A stretch of 64,000 nucleotides of DNA, taken from contig JABWDB010000037.1 of assembly GCA_019614645.1 (NCBI GenBank), forward strand, positions 930,001 through 994,000, written 5' to 3'. A program made the translations under genes and the position numbers. Below the pieces are notes generated by a model that did not search any database, was not told the origin of the DNA, and saw nothing but the letters and a program-made list of their open reading frames with translations. The stretch comes from Stratiolaelaps scimitus. Taxonomy: Eukaryota; Arthropoda; Arachnida; Mesostigmata; Laelapidae. Shown in pieces: positions 38,458 through 51,340 of this stretch; positions within the stretch are counted from its first letter, which is position 1; every line of letters begins with the position of its first letter.

Positions 38458-39360
38458 TTGTTGTCGTATGGAGGGGGCCAAGCTTTCTCGATCACACTCC
38501 TGAGTACACTACGATTTGTTAATGCACCCCCTACCGGGAACGTGTCCCGAGACCGTCTCGGTGGTTTTAACGCTCAGCGAAATAGCGGAGCTAACGCCAG
38601 AACTGCCCCAGCCGAACCCCGGCCGTTCGAGATGCAGAAGGTCAGCAAGTAGCACTGGGGGCCGCCATCTTTGTTTGGTTGATACTCGCGGAGGGGAGCG
38701 CCGGCGATGTTACACGACGAATGCTCTACTACCGGGCCAGTGCGACAGAGCTTGAAGCAGACAGCGACCCACGAGAGACAGACCGACCGTTCGCGCAGCC
38801 GCAAGCATGACTCCGTCAATGAACACTACCACCGCCGCCGCCACCACTACCATCACTCGCTAAGAGGCGAAGGCGTTTGAATTGGTGGCGGGCACAGGCC
38901 AAAGAGCGATTAGCAGCGAGGCCTACACATCACGGGGATTATAACGGTCAACAACGACTACGAAATATGTTGACGAAAGCTGGATAGCTTCGCCTAGTTC
39001 GGGCCTACGACTAGGCCGCCACGTTGTTGGTCGCTGAAGTGATATTGGTCCTGGAGTCCAACATGTGGAGCTCAAAGAGAGCTCAAGGGAGCGAAAGGTC
39101 CGAGGCGGAAGGGAGTCGTGGAAAGTAATCTATAGTACGGCAGGAGCATGGTAATGGTCTTCTTTGACCGGTTAACGTGGAAATGTGTTGATTGATTTGA
39201 TTTTTCATTTTTCTCCAAACGAATCTAGGCATAGGCATAACGATTGCGCTGATACGATTCATTGTGGACAGTGCCCTGTCTACAGTGTAAATCGTGTTGT
39301 CATTGTAAGTAGCACCTTTTTAATACCTAGGAAATAATCAGCCATATATATATATATATT

Positions 39361-39444
39361 TTTTTTTTAAGCTGACTCTTAGCTGTTCCCCTTTCTGACA
39401 GGCCTCAGCTCTTAACCTTTAGGTATCACTATGAGAACCTGTAG
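39361..39444 (-). mobile_element. Element C copy 3, between two (TA)n arrays
   Basis: On minus: ACAGGTTCTCATAGTGATAC, AAGAGCTGAGGCCTGTCAGA, AACAGCTAAGAGTCAGCTT, then an A run. (TA)n lies directly on both sides, at 39342-39360 and 39444-39478. Confidence 0.82.
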
Positions 39445-39446
39445 TA

Positions 39447-39477
<31 letters not shown>

Positions 39478-41934
39478 GGAATACTTATATATTTAGTATC
39501 GTGTTTATATTTTTCATTGATTCTTATGTGGAATTCTACGCTCATAGATAATAGAATAACGGTTAGTATAGAGAAGCATATTGAGTAAACAAAATACGAG
39601 TTTAGCAAACATTGAGCATTAGGCCTTGAAGGCCAGTACGTTCTTCAGCTCCATGCATGTACGAAGAATTTGTGCAAAATGAGTCGTAATTTGAAACTCT
39701 ATGAAACTCCCCTACCAGCATTAAACACACGTATGATTCTATTCAAAACACGGTTTTGATTATCACGTGGAAAGCAACCTCTCCTCAATTTGTAGTCAAA
39801 GTTACTTTAATTAATCATAATTGTGAATGTCTCTCTCTCTCTCTCTCTCGGACTATTCTTTTCAGTTTCGCTTAAATCTTTGTGAGATGTTATTCAAAGA
39901 CCCCCCCCCTTTTGACCTTTTTGTTCTTGGGTGTCTGACTTTTATTGCATTTGTTGTTTTTTTTTTCGTTTGTGCCAATTCACCCCAATTGAGGGTAGGG
40001 GTGTTTCTTACAAAAAAAAACACCAGGTCAGTTCTTTGATTTGGCTCTCGGTGACATCGTTTCAGACTGCCATCAATCTCAAATTGACACTTAACTAAGG
40101 ACAATTGAAGCACTTCTCGGCGCTGAATATAACCAATCATTCAGGGTATTTTATTCTGCTGACATGAATTCGCCAGTCATGAGTAACAACTTGGTGTGAT
40201 TATAATAATAATTATATCATGAAATAGCGGCTCTATAGTAAACTTTAGTTCTGACAAGGCACAACAAGAACTTTTCATCAAAGGATAGCGTGCTGTTTAT
40301 GTCAATTGAGTCAGCGAAGTTCTCATTGGTCAGAGACAAATCGGGAAGATAAATGAGATGTCCACTGAAATATACAATCACTCACAATTGTCGGATTTAT
40401 CGCATTTTATTACCGTTTTACATGCTATGTTCAAGATGACAATGATATATATATTTGTCGACTGTTCTAATGTATGTCTAAGGAACACGCCAGATGTATT
40501 TTTACTAAAGTCGCAATCTGAATGGGAGTTTTTCAGCAACCGGCCTAAACCTCTTAAGCCGTCTTCAGGCTAGCCAACTATATATTGATTATCTTGTTGC
40601 GTACCCACATAACACACATAGCTATGACAACACTATGATAAGAAGTCGATGGTGGGACGGTTTCAAGGTCATCCCATGGAGATCATGGACATTTTCTCAC
40701 AATAGTATCTCACAGAAGATGTCGGCTCTCCCGAGATAAAATGACCGATGATTGTGCATCTGTATCATAGAACTTTAATTCCTATTATATATTCTAGGCA
40801 GACAAAAGTTTCAATCATACTTAGAAGAGTGCTGGAGACTCGCCAAATATTAAGTTTACAGCCTTCACTTCTGGTAAAAAGGGTCACTTGCACGACCCCT
40901 GATCCAGTTGAACCCTGTAAGAGGAGCTCGAGTTGGCTAAGCAGACTCGCAATGTTGCTGAGTTATGGACTAGTTAAAATCCGGCAGAGTTTTACGGTGA
41001 TCTAAAAAAATTGACTTCCCCGGACCCACCCCAATGTTTCAAAGTCAGCTCAGTCTATGACACCCTGCTAAAACCTAAGGTCACACACACACACCCGTTA
41101 ATTTTCTAATTTCAGTAAAACCGGTAGAAGGGATCAGGGACCGTGTGGGGCACATTCAAATCAAGATGATCATATAAACAATCTGGCCATCATCCGGCGG
41201 TTCAATTTTGCTCACATGTACGTACGAGGGCATCATAGATCGGCGTGTTCACACAAGTTTCACGAATGTTTGCTCAGATGCCTGGCACGACGGAGGGACG
41301 TGATGAGGACTAAGATGTCATAGAGACAAAAAATACAGTTGAATAGAACCAGTGAGACGCATCAAATGAACTGCACTCATTGGACTCGACAAATTTCGTT
41401 TTAGTGCAGCGTGTCAACATAAATCAACGCTCAGGTCATCCATGGATGAATGAGAACAAACTGCGCCAATCGAAAGTCAATGGAACCAATCTTTCTAGTA
41501 GAACAAGACCTTCAAATATGAAGTAAGGGTGAGTTGATGGGTAATCTACAATAACTCAATCTTGCTTAACACAATACAAAGTTCGGTTTATAATCGGAAC
41601 CGTGGTTTTTATAAGGCTTAAGTCCTCCTACTAGTAATTTCAATAAAAAACAGTCGCTATGCATAAGACATACATATAAACCAGCATTTAATGTCATTAT
41701 ACTACAGTACAAATTATATCCATGTTTCATCTTTACATGTTTATACACACCGTGTATGAAAGTGATTATTATTATTCAGATAATTATTCTCCTTTCGTCC
41801 TAGTCGTATGTTTTGGAAGTACATTAATTAATTATTTCGTTGATGTGAGTGATCGAATCACCGCTTGCTCTCGACAACGGGGCTCTCCTCGTCATGAGCA
41901 AGCGGTTCACAAAAGCGCTACACCCATGTACCTG

Positions 41935-41936
<2 letters not shown>

Positions 41937-41991
<55 letters not shown>
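41937..41991. repeat. (TA)n microsatellite
   Basis: About 55 bases of uninterrupted TA. Confidence 0.95.
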
Positions 41992-41994
<3 letters not shown>

Positions 41995-42564
41995 GGTCGC
42001 AATCTGCTTTGAACAGTGACCAAAGAGGTTCGAAATATACTAGGACGAATCAAACAGACAGATACCCACTGGTGAACTGGTTGACCCACCGGCTACACAG
42101 AGCAGCTGCTATATAACAATTGCGGTACACAATACAAGCTGTTGACAATACCTCACACAGACCTACTGCACTTTACTCTTAGAGACCCTTCACCAATGTC
42201 GAAAAGTTCCCTTATCTGTTGAGTCTGTAACAACTAGAGTCAAGACGCTCTCCCGAAGAACCAAACGAGCTTCGGTCAACCGTCGATGGTAGCCTTCATC
42301 AGGGGTGCACGGAGCGATTTGCACTAGAGCAGGTCGACGAAGGCAACAACCTCCTGTGTAAATGTCATAGCTCAGAGAACACATCTATTCACGCTGTCCG
42401 ACAGCTCTGCCTCATGACGCTTCAGTTCTCAATGCAATTTCTCTCCCCCTTTGCCATGGACAAAATGAGCAGGAAGACTCATCATATTATGACGTTTGTT
42501 GCAACGGTCACCCATTGGGAGGATTGTTTGTGGTGATATGTACCTCAGAAGGTGCCCCAGAATG

Positions 42565-42694
42565 TAAAGGTAAAGTAGAGGTAAAGGTTTTATTGGTTTA
42601 TTAAAGGAGCTGCAATTTTGCAATGCTTAAGCTCTCTTATATGTCTCGCAGCGGTGCTCGAACCTGCGGCCTCTGGCTTCCGATAGCCAGAGGC
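42565..42694 (-). repeat. SINE-A copy
   Basis: On plus: AAAGGTTTTATTGGTTTATT, AAAGGAGCTGCAATTTTGCA, TGCTCGAACCTGCGGCCTCT. The A-box half is missing. A perfect hairpin at 42700-42731 begins where the SINE ends. Confidence 0.88.
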
Positions 42695-42699
42695 TTTTG

Positions 42700-42731
42700 A
42701 CGTAAAGTTGCTCAGAAGGGCAACTTTACGT
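42700..42731. repeat. Perfect 12-bp hairpin beside a SINE-A copy
   Basis: ACGTAAAGTTGC, an 8-base loop, then GCAACTTTACGT. It starts six bases after the end of the SINE-A copy 42565-42694. Confidence 0.9.
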
Positions 42732-45700
42732 TTTACTGAGGAGATTACGGATGGCTGCTGCAAACTGTATTAGTCAAAGAGCATCTCCAGCCGTTGGCCG
42801 CCCATGTGGACATCGACGTTGTTTTCTACGTAGAACTTTATGATGGCAGATGTGCTCGTGAATGGAATGGGGAATGCAGGGAATGCTGCCCTAATTATGT
42901 AACTAAGGTATATACAATAAAGGATAATCGTACTTAGTTACCACAGTCTCGAATAGTAGTACTTTGCTTTAGCTTTAACTTCGGGTAAATTTCTAGAGTT
43001 TCTAATAGAATTAGGGGGGGGAGTTCCGCATGTGGCTGCCATTTCTTTAGGGCCTTGCTGCGCGATCACTGTTCTCTCCCATAGAACCTTTAGACCGCGA
43101 GACCTGTCTCGTCTAAGATTTCCACAGTTCGGTTTGAATGACCAGTAACCGATCATCGATTCCTATGGTGAGTGTCCCATACGGCCACTTAAAAACCTTA
43201 GTCACAGTTAGCTATTTGACCAGGCCCTGGTTTACGGTACTTATCAGGACAACAGGTCAGACGAGGGAGCTGCCAATAGCATTGACCTCTATGCGTATAT
43301 TACATATCATATATGTTCCTGTATTTGAGGCAGAGATCATACCACCACCAGTTCCTCGATTCGGGCCGAGTATACCACGCACACGATCCTTTCTTAATGT
43401 CATGCTTAAAGTGAATTCGGGACAAGCCGGATTTTCGGGTTGCAGTCGGCGTCTCTCAGTTCGTCTTTCGTTCGTCCCATCAGCACAAACGGCCATCAAT
43501 AGAAGCGCAGCCTTGGTAACAGTGTGCCTTTGACGAGTACTGGATGGCGTGGTCCCACAAAACAGGACCGTCGGCAAGGACAGCATCACTATCTGGTTCT
43601 CGGAGACCCTTGATCAGGACCTCCCCGTTTCCCCACGCGTCAAGTCCGATGAGCGTCAAGGTGGTGACGTGGCCCAGGTGGCGAGTACGCATCGAAGCCA
43701 CGAACAACAGTATCATGATTTGTGACAGCCGCTTTGATCTACAGGAAACGTGCCTTGCTGGAATATGCTTCACATTGCCCTGTCATTACGCAGGTTTGTG
43801 GGTCCAAGCCTACAGATAACAGCCTGCATAACCAGCCGGCCGGGTAGGAACAAAAATAGAAAGAACTCAATGAATAATCCCTGCCCCCGGCCAACCCCGT
43901 AATTGCTCTCGTACGGTGTCCCGTGTCCTGAAAGGTCCTTGACGCAAGCCTGCTACGCGGTATTGAGGTCTATCTGCCATAAAGGAAGGCCAACCGAGGT
44001 TTGTCCTTCAATTATGGAGGAAGGCCGATGACGAGCCACGATCGAGTGTGGCGGGACAATCGATTTACTAAAGGGAACAGCTTAGTTGGGCCTCTCATTT
44101 CGGTAGATTACCATTAACGACACCAATAATAATAACTCGCAGATTCCGCCTGATTCGCTCACCATTGGCTTCAAACTGTAGATATTTATAACTGCAGATC
44201 TGCTTGTGAAGCCGGATATTGAGATGCTCAAAGAGCATCCCAATAACACTGTTGAACACAATATAAGTTCCGGGAGAAAGTTTCGAAAGATTGTGATGCT
44301 TTGTGAAACGTGATGAATTTCAGATGGAGAACTATCATATGGTGATGTGTACAAAGTTCTCAGACGTGACAGGGGTCCAAAGTCGGTTATGCATCCCAGT
44401 TTCTAACAACCTTCCGCGCAGTCGGCCAAGCTTGATAACGATGTAGAGTTCATTGTATTATAGTTAATATTCATAATAAGTTTGACTTCACGCTATTTAT
44501 ATGTTGCTACGCACCTCCTACGGGAAAGATCGCCGAGCCAAGAGGTCGCATACAATCAGTGGTGTAGAATTCTTCGACAAGGTGTCCATGCGATACTCGT
44601 TCTCCCGTAATAATTTTCGGCGATTTCAATCTCCCCACGAATACATTAATCAATCGCGTTACGTAAGGAACGTGTGCCAAGGAAAGATTCAAATCGTGAT
44701 GTATTTAGATGCATACATATATCAACTATTAGACTTTGAGTGGACATTTCCAAATTATTAATGAAGCTACGCGAGATGCCAGCGGATCGTTATTCGATCC
44801 CTTGCTAACGAACTAGCCAATGTTTACGGAAAGAGTTCGTGCCACTTCAAGTGACTGCAATAGAACAAATACATCTTTTTTTTTGTTTCGAACTCAGTCC
44901 AGCTGTGTAAATTGTGATGCTGTGAATTTTTAGAAAAAAGATTATGAGGACATTGTTAAATAAATAGCAATTGTTGCTCCATCTGTCGTCATCTTTTTCG
45001 TACCGCTGATGTTCCGACGTGGTGTATAAACGTTGTCATCCAGAAAAATATGATTCCCTGCAGAGTTGTTTATCCTTAGCAAACGCGAAACATCCACCTC
45101 AGACAGCCGAAGGGTTATATAGATTAACTGACGAAGCTAATTAGTGTTTATAATGATAGTCCCGCCACTGATTCCATATTGCGCAATGCCTAGTTAGTAC
45201 TCGCCTACAGATTCTCGATCGATCAGAGCTCACCCTCAATGACTCACCCCCAAGTCGTTCGTTATATTTTCCAATAGAATAATAAGAGGCCAGGAGTAAA
45301 TTCGCGTTATATTATAAATGACTGCGCTTTGAAGTTTACTGTACACACTCAAATATACAATGTATGCTTATTTTCAAATGAATTTGTCGCGAAGACCGAT
45401 AGTTCCCAATCTGTCATGGTCGACGACATATCTCAGTATACCACATTGTCTGTATAGCAAGCAAGAGTATCATCGGGAAAATTAAAGAAATTGGCTAAAT
45501 TTGCAGCAGAAAAAATTTGCTCCTTTAGGAAAATGGGCAAATATATTTACTAGCAGAACGTCCTCGTCGAATTCTTTAGAAACACTAAAATGCGGATAGT
45601 TTCTTCTGAAGTTTTCCATGCACCTATTTATATAGTAAGACGTCTTGTAAGAGTCGATTGCATTACATTATATTATATTTGAGAAATTCCTTCTGAATGG

Positions 45701-46663
45701 CAATATCGACTGTCAGGAAAATCAATTGGTATTTGATTAATTAGAGAATTCTCAAATTTAGAGTAAATGACGCCTAGTTAGCTTGGTCGGAAACATACCT
45801 CCCGGTTATGCCTCAGACATTTTCTCCTGGTTCACTATTGTATTTGGCTTTTGTCCTAAACCTAAAGGAAATGTTTATAGCAAGTAGATGGTACACATGT
45901 ATTCTAACAACCTGAAACTCCATTGCCCTTCATATATGCTAAAGTGTAACGCCCTCAAATTGTAATTAAAAATATCTCTAAATGGTGTAAGGAAAACGAA
46001 ATACTAATATACGTGACAAAATACGCATTACCCTGCACTACGAACGAAACACACATACGACATTGAACTGTGCAGTGCTACGGATAGTTGTTTCAATACG
46101 GGATCCTGATGTTGGAATGACGAGGCTAATTTGAGATATTAACACACAAGTGCGCCAATAGCTGAACCCGATGTCCTTATACGGACGTACTGTTTCGAGG
46201 TGTGAGGACCCTTCCGTAATAAACCGAATCAGCGAGGCTACTGAGAAAGTTCGAACACATTTTATCAAACGAGTTTTTAGGCGCTGCCACACTTAGAAAG
46301 TTGATAGCAAAATTCTGTCATTTTTTTTATCATTTTGTCGTTCCGGATTGAGGAATGTTGCTCTACAAGATTCTGGAACCAAATGATGTGAACATATATT
46401 ATTTCAACAAAAAACCGAGTGACACGTGACGAAGGACTACGATCCGAGTTCCCTATTATGATAGAACTGGATATAATAAATTATATGTTTACACAGAAGG
46501 CCACCATGCGTTCCTATCTGTACAAATAACGTACAAAAGAGACGCATTTTATAAGGCAAGCTATATCTTTAAAAATTAACACGATGCCCACCTGAGTCGT
46601 TATTTCAAGAAGGTGATATATGACTTCTTGAACCTCTCAGTGATTGCAAGCCCTACAAATGTA

Positions 46664-46751
46664 GGGTAAAGGCTTATTGGTTCATTAAAGGAACTGCAAT
46701 TTTTACAATGCTTAAGAAGCTCTCTTGTTTGTAACCAGGTTGCGGGACTCC

Positions 46752-46752
<1 letters not shown>
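46664..46752 (-). repeat. SINE-A copy ending in a (TA)n array
   Basis: On plus: GGTAAAGGCTTATTGGTTCA, CTGCAATTTTTACAATGCTT, then CGGGACTCCG. The element breaks off exactly where (TA)n 46753-46783 begins, inside the reverse B box. Confidence 0.82.

Positions 46753-46783
<31 letters not shown>
46753..46783. repeat. (TA)n microsatellite next to SINE-A
   Basis: Begins where the SINE-A copy 46664-46752 is cut off. Confidence 0.95.
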
Positions 46784-46785
<2 letters not shown>

Positions 46786-47350
46786 CGACAATGTGAGAGA
46801 TTCAAAAGTAACAATATCAGATACATGTCTCTATCGTGCGCGCTGCTCGCGTCTTCGAGTGCATGTCCACAATCTAAAGACGAAGGCGAGAATTACTTCG
46901 CGCACGTTTCTATAACAGTTTGTACTGATGTTTCCTCGTTTACTCTGTTCTCTATGATTAACATCTTCATACATTTAATGATTAATATCTGTATTTGCTG
47001 AGCACAGTACGATTGGTTAATTAGTTGGGTGTGAGATACCGCAGTTGCGTCCCGATCAATAGTCATTGCGATACATTTCCCCTCTGAATATTACTTTCTA
47101 CTTTAATTCAACTCACCTTATAAATGTGAGTCCCACTTCTATACCTACAGACATGATGGTAACGACCACAGTTGTATCCACTTTAGCAGAATGTTGTAAG
47201 AACTTAGCAAGTGAACACAAAAAAAAGCGGCTTAAATGTTTTCATTTAATACACACCTTTGCGTAGTTACTTTGTTCGGGTTTTCTTTCCTGGAAACAAA
47301 AGTGGCATGGCGTTAATTAATGAAGGAAATAGCTCCATCTTGGTACAGAC

Positions 47351-47487
47351 TATTATATATCGGGTTAACAAAGACTGACCTAATACCTAAAAAGGTTAAG
47401 AGCTGAGGCCTATCAGATAGGGGATGGTCAGCTGAGGGTCAGCTCGAAAAACGATTTTTATTATATATCGGGTTGACAAAGACTGAC
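47351..47487 (+). mobile_element. Element C copy 4 with 29-bp flanking direct repeats
   Basis: The insert 47380-47458 (CTAATACCTAAAAAGGTTAA, GAGCTGAGGCC, GCTGAGGGTCAGCTCGAAAA) lies between direct repeats 47351-47379 and 47459-47487. Each is 29 bases (TATTATATATCGGGTT...), and they differ at one position. I read the direct repeats as a target-site duplication. Confidence 0.85.
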
Positions 47488-49059
47488 TTTTTACCACAAC
47501 TCAGCCTACGCTGACGGTCGAGTTTTGACGGAGCTTTACGCAAACACCTCCAAGTCCTCATCCACCAATCCAGCCCGTGTGAGATATATAGGTTCTATAC
47601 AGGTCCGTTCGCTTGTTCGAGTAGATCCATAGTTGCGTGATAAAAAGCTTGAGTCCTTGTCGACAGTCGACAAGGGCTCATTCTCTATAGTTACACGGTG
47701 TTAAGGCAATCGGTCCAGCAGGTGAATAATTCAACGATACAGACGTGGTCGCCTTCGAGTCGGATCTGAATATGGGATAAGAATCCATGCAGTGTTTTGT
47801 TCGCTCGGTTCTCCCGGGCTAAACTTAGCTCCGCTGTAGCAACTCCAGCTCGAATTATTAAGCCCTCTGAACTTAGTACAACTTCCAGGCCCAACCTGGA
47901 AGCGAGCCCGATTATAAGTGTATCCTATTATAATCGGCCTCAGATATAACAGCAAACCTCAATTGTTGGTTAACAACCACCATGTATCATACATTTGTAC
48001 AACAGGTGCCGGTTAGTTTTACGAACAACGACCGTTGTCGCTGCGAACAAGGTAACGATGGTGGTCGCTGCCATTTACGAGCCGTGGCCTCTACTTATAA
48101 CTACCTGGACGAACCCTGTAGTACTACTGACAAGTGCCTGAAGATCCCGGTCGAGTCAACCTGCAGGAGACGAGTGTGGGGGTCAGTTGGTCGTGGACTG
48201 AAAGCACCCTTTTTAGTATTGGCAAACGAAGTGCTAACAATTGTGCCCGGATCATGTACGTTGATAATATTTGGGTGTACTAACAAGTACGCCCATGAGC
48301 CAGAGGCTCGGTGGGGTACTACATGGTCGAACTCTTTGCAGACAGTTTAAGGGCATAAACAAGAGCCACTTGCAAAAATGCTCACCGAATATGAGAGTCT
48401 CTCTTGAATACTCTGTTTGAGTACTCAAGATGCTATACCTCGGGTGTAAGCCTTCCCAAAATCAAGGCGGATTGTTATCTTTCCCGTTAGGAGATGGTAG
48501 CGTGGGCATGAATATTGCAGAAAATCTAACGACTAACTAAGCATAGAATAATCTATCTAATTAAACATAAATAAAAAGTTGTCCATAAGTTCCAATCGAG
48601 CACGACGATGGGTGCTTCAAAACACAACCACAGATAACCAAAAATATATATATCTGCCAAACCCATGCCGCAGTCAGATATGTGAACGTATCTAATAAAT
48701 GCTGAAAAATAAAGACACATATCGTTTTCGTGGTGATGAGAGTGTTCGTTATGTGCAAAAGACCACTAAATAAGTAGTATAGTAATAGATATCAGCGGTA
48801 TGGGCCAGATGTACGCGTTCAAACATTTACTAGCAGGACTCCACTCGTAATTAGTCTTGTTTATTATTGATATAAATGGGCTATATAAACGATGTGCCCC
48901 TGTGCTGCAATTGCTATTGTCGTTAGACAAGTGGTCTGTGATCTGTGTAATACCCAGTTAGGTCCATACACATGATAAGTCCCTATGGAGTTGCTGTACA
49001 CAACTATTTCGCATAACGTCAATCAGCTTGCTTGTGTGTTTCAGGAGTTCGCAGAATAG

Positions 49060-49183
49060 CTTGATTGGTTTATTATTCAAGGAACTGCAATTGTTACAAT
49101 GCTTAAGATCTGTTCTTGTATGTCCTCATCATCACGCAGCGGGACTCGAACCTGCGGCCTCCGGCTTCTCATAACTCAGTATC
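49060..49183 (-). repeat. SINE-A copy
   Basis: On plus: TTGATTGGTTTATTATTCAA, GGAACTGCAATTGTTACAAT, CGGGACTCGAACCTGCGGCC. Tail and B-box half are retained. Confidence 0.87.
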
Positions 49184-49915
49184 TGAGAGGATGTATGGTC
49201 ATCTTAGCATTTGGCTTTGCCAAGCAATAAAATGGACGTCAAACAATTTAAGAAGAACAGACGAAATACAGATAGCCTCTATTACGGTATAGTTTCATTG
49301 TTTTGAAAGCGCGAATTAAAAACGCATTTTGATTGAAAAAGTGGACGTATTTCGAGGTGAATCTCTAGAATCAGTAGGGGACGCTTCTGACTCGTCTCTG
49401 AAATCATAAAATACTGAAATATTTGCGAAAAAGAAGAACGGAGTGCGTCGCTTTCTTTCACACTGTATTTCTCAAAGATCCGAAGGCGTACCGTTGACTC
49501 TAATTGTCATTAAAGCTTGCTCGGAGTTCTCATTTACAGTACTGTGTATACATCACCACTCATTTTATTTTGAGCATGTTGTTTATTTAGAGACCTTAAG
49601 TGTTTCTTATGTCGCCACATCAAATTGTGACAACAACAACAAGTTGCAAGCGACAACTGCGTAATGCACAGTGTATAAAGAGAAACCGAAGCTTTGTCCA
49701 TTTTTAGGAAATATTTGGAATACAAATCTGCATCATTGAACGAGATCACATCACTGGGGCATGATTAAATGTTTGTTCATAACCTGTATACTCTGTTCCC
49801 GATCAATTGCAGCATTGCCAAGACAATTGAATAGCCGAGATTATTAGGGGAGTCATCCTCGGGCGACGTTTATCTCAAGAGCTGTGCACTTTCAATAAGA
49901 GGAAATACTTTAATA

Positions 49916-49918
<3 letters not shown>

Positions 49919-49996
<78 letters not shown>

Positions 49997-49998
49997 TA
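49919..49998. repeat. (TA)n microsatellite, long
   Basis: About 80 bases of TA with one C interruption near the end. Confidence 0.95.
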
Positions 49999-51231
49999 CT
50001 GTTATGAGTCAATATTTCGACACCAATCGTTTCAGGCAATACCAACACCCCGCTACACATGGATCTCTATGTATTATCTCTATAACCTAGTATATTTTTC
50101 ACTAAACACAGCACTCCTAACAAACACAGCATCCGCAGGTAAATAAATACCCGACTAAATAGCAAGTGAATCGTAGTCACGCCCGGCGGACAGAAACACA
50201 ACACTTGGTTTACTAAATAAACAGTAAAATGAAATAAAGGCTAAGAGAAATAGAAGGGGGCGAAATAAACTAAACAAATTAGGAATCAAACATAAAAAAT
50301 TGGGTAATGTTTTTCCACAGAATCGAATATAAATGCATAGCTCCTATTTATGTATGAAGCAATATCTTTCTTCCTCGGGACAATGTCGTCCTCAGCCCCC
50401 CCCCCCCCCATCCCTAGAAATAATTCCTAATTATTCTATGTTTGAATAAATATGTATATGCAATACCTTCATATTGCTATATGTATATCTATCTATCTAA
50501 TGAAGCAATGCTGTGGGTCAGCCTAAAAAATGTAATTTATCTACAAAATGTTTTCCTATTTGCGATTTCGAGTCGTTCACTTCATTGCACCTCATCAAAT
50601 GTTATTGTTGTCGTAGTTCCTGGCGCCTTCTCCGACCGACAAAATTGCCAATAACTTCGTAAAAAAAAATAACTTGGTAACTTAGGCAATCACTTCGTTA
50701 AGTTGTCGACGTCGTCGATATTCTCCGCTTGTATTATACGCATCTACAAAGGGCCGCATGTCATTAATATTCAAAGGTAAAGTATTATTATATTTAGCTA
50801 TGCTTTATGCATCAAGAATTGATTGTTGGCTTTTCACAGTCTTAACATATTCATCACGAATTAATTAACTCGTTCCTAACGGAATACGTCTTCATGAGTA
50901 GATTTCTACAAACGTCATTCAGCAATGTGAAGAATAAGATTTGACAGACGTGATATGAGAGATATACATGTTGGTAATTGTTCTGAGTGCCAATGATTGA
51001 CTATGTAAATAGTTTGTTTATTTGAGCTCTATTTTGGCGTTCAGAATCGATTATGATAAATGTTTTCTTGCAATGTACGTTCAAATTTCTTTTTAACCAG
51101 CAAACAAAGAACATCAACAATCATAATTAGTTATTGAAACGAAGTGCCTGTTATATATATATCATATGCAGTATCATAAGTGAGAGTAAATCACAGTGAA
51201 ATCAAAGCGACATATATATATATATATATAT

Positions 51232-51340
51232 GTGGGTAGGTCTGCCACTCCACCAGGCAGGAGTCCCACAATACCATGGCAAATACCTTAGTTGTGAGGC
51301 CTGGTCTGCATGAGCATTCTCCGTCATAAAAAAAAAAAAT
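51232..51340 (-). repeat. Element D copy 2, bounded by (TA)n on both sides
   Basis: Inverse copy of 2951-3054. On plus it starts GTGGGTAGGTCTGCC just after (TA)n and ends CCGTCAT plus 12 A just before another (TA)n. The A run and (TA)n look like the 3' tail of a retroposon. Confidence 0.85.

Larger units (their letters stand above)
38458..42564. other. Region upstream of SAMM50
   Basis: The first 700 bases are GC-richer and likely contain the SAMM50 5' UTR and promoter. The rest is AT-rich with element C copy 3, a CT tract (39831-39849), a C run near 39901 and (TA)n 41937-41991. No gene recognised. Confidence 0.45.
42732..47350. other. Intergenic, with a GC-elevated patch at 43.0-44.1 kb
   Basis: At 43150-43790 overlapping minus-strand frames read like a broken coding sequence (for example PENPACPEFTLSMTLRKD and LTLIGLDAWGNGEVLIKG), but I recognise no family. 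This may be an old transposon or pseudogene. The remainder is AT-rich with one SINE-A copy. Confidence 0.35.
47488..51211. other. Intergenic, no gene recognised
   Basis: 47690-48350 is GC-richer and has open frames on both strands, including a plus-strand 122-codon frame starting at 47982 with eight or more cysteines. Nothing known matches. The rest is AT-rich with one SINE-A copy and (TA)n 49919-49998. Confidence 0.4.

Noticed and set aside
38029..38652. 207-codon plus-strand open frame
   Set aside because: It is antisense to SAMM50 exon 1 and its flanks; the minus strand is clearly the coding one.
47907..47938. Short inverted repeat around CCGATTATAA
   Set aside because: A 10-bp AT-rich stem is within chance for this sequence length.
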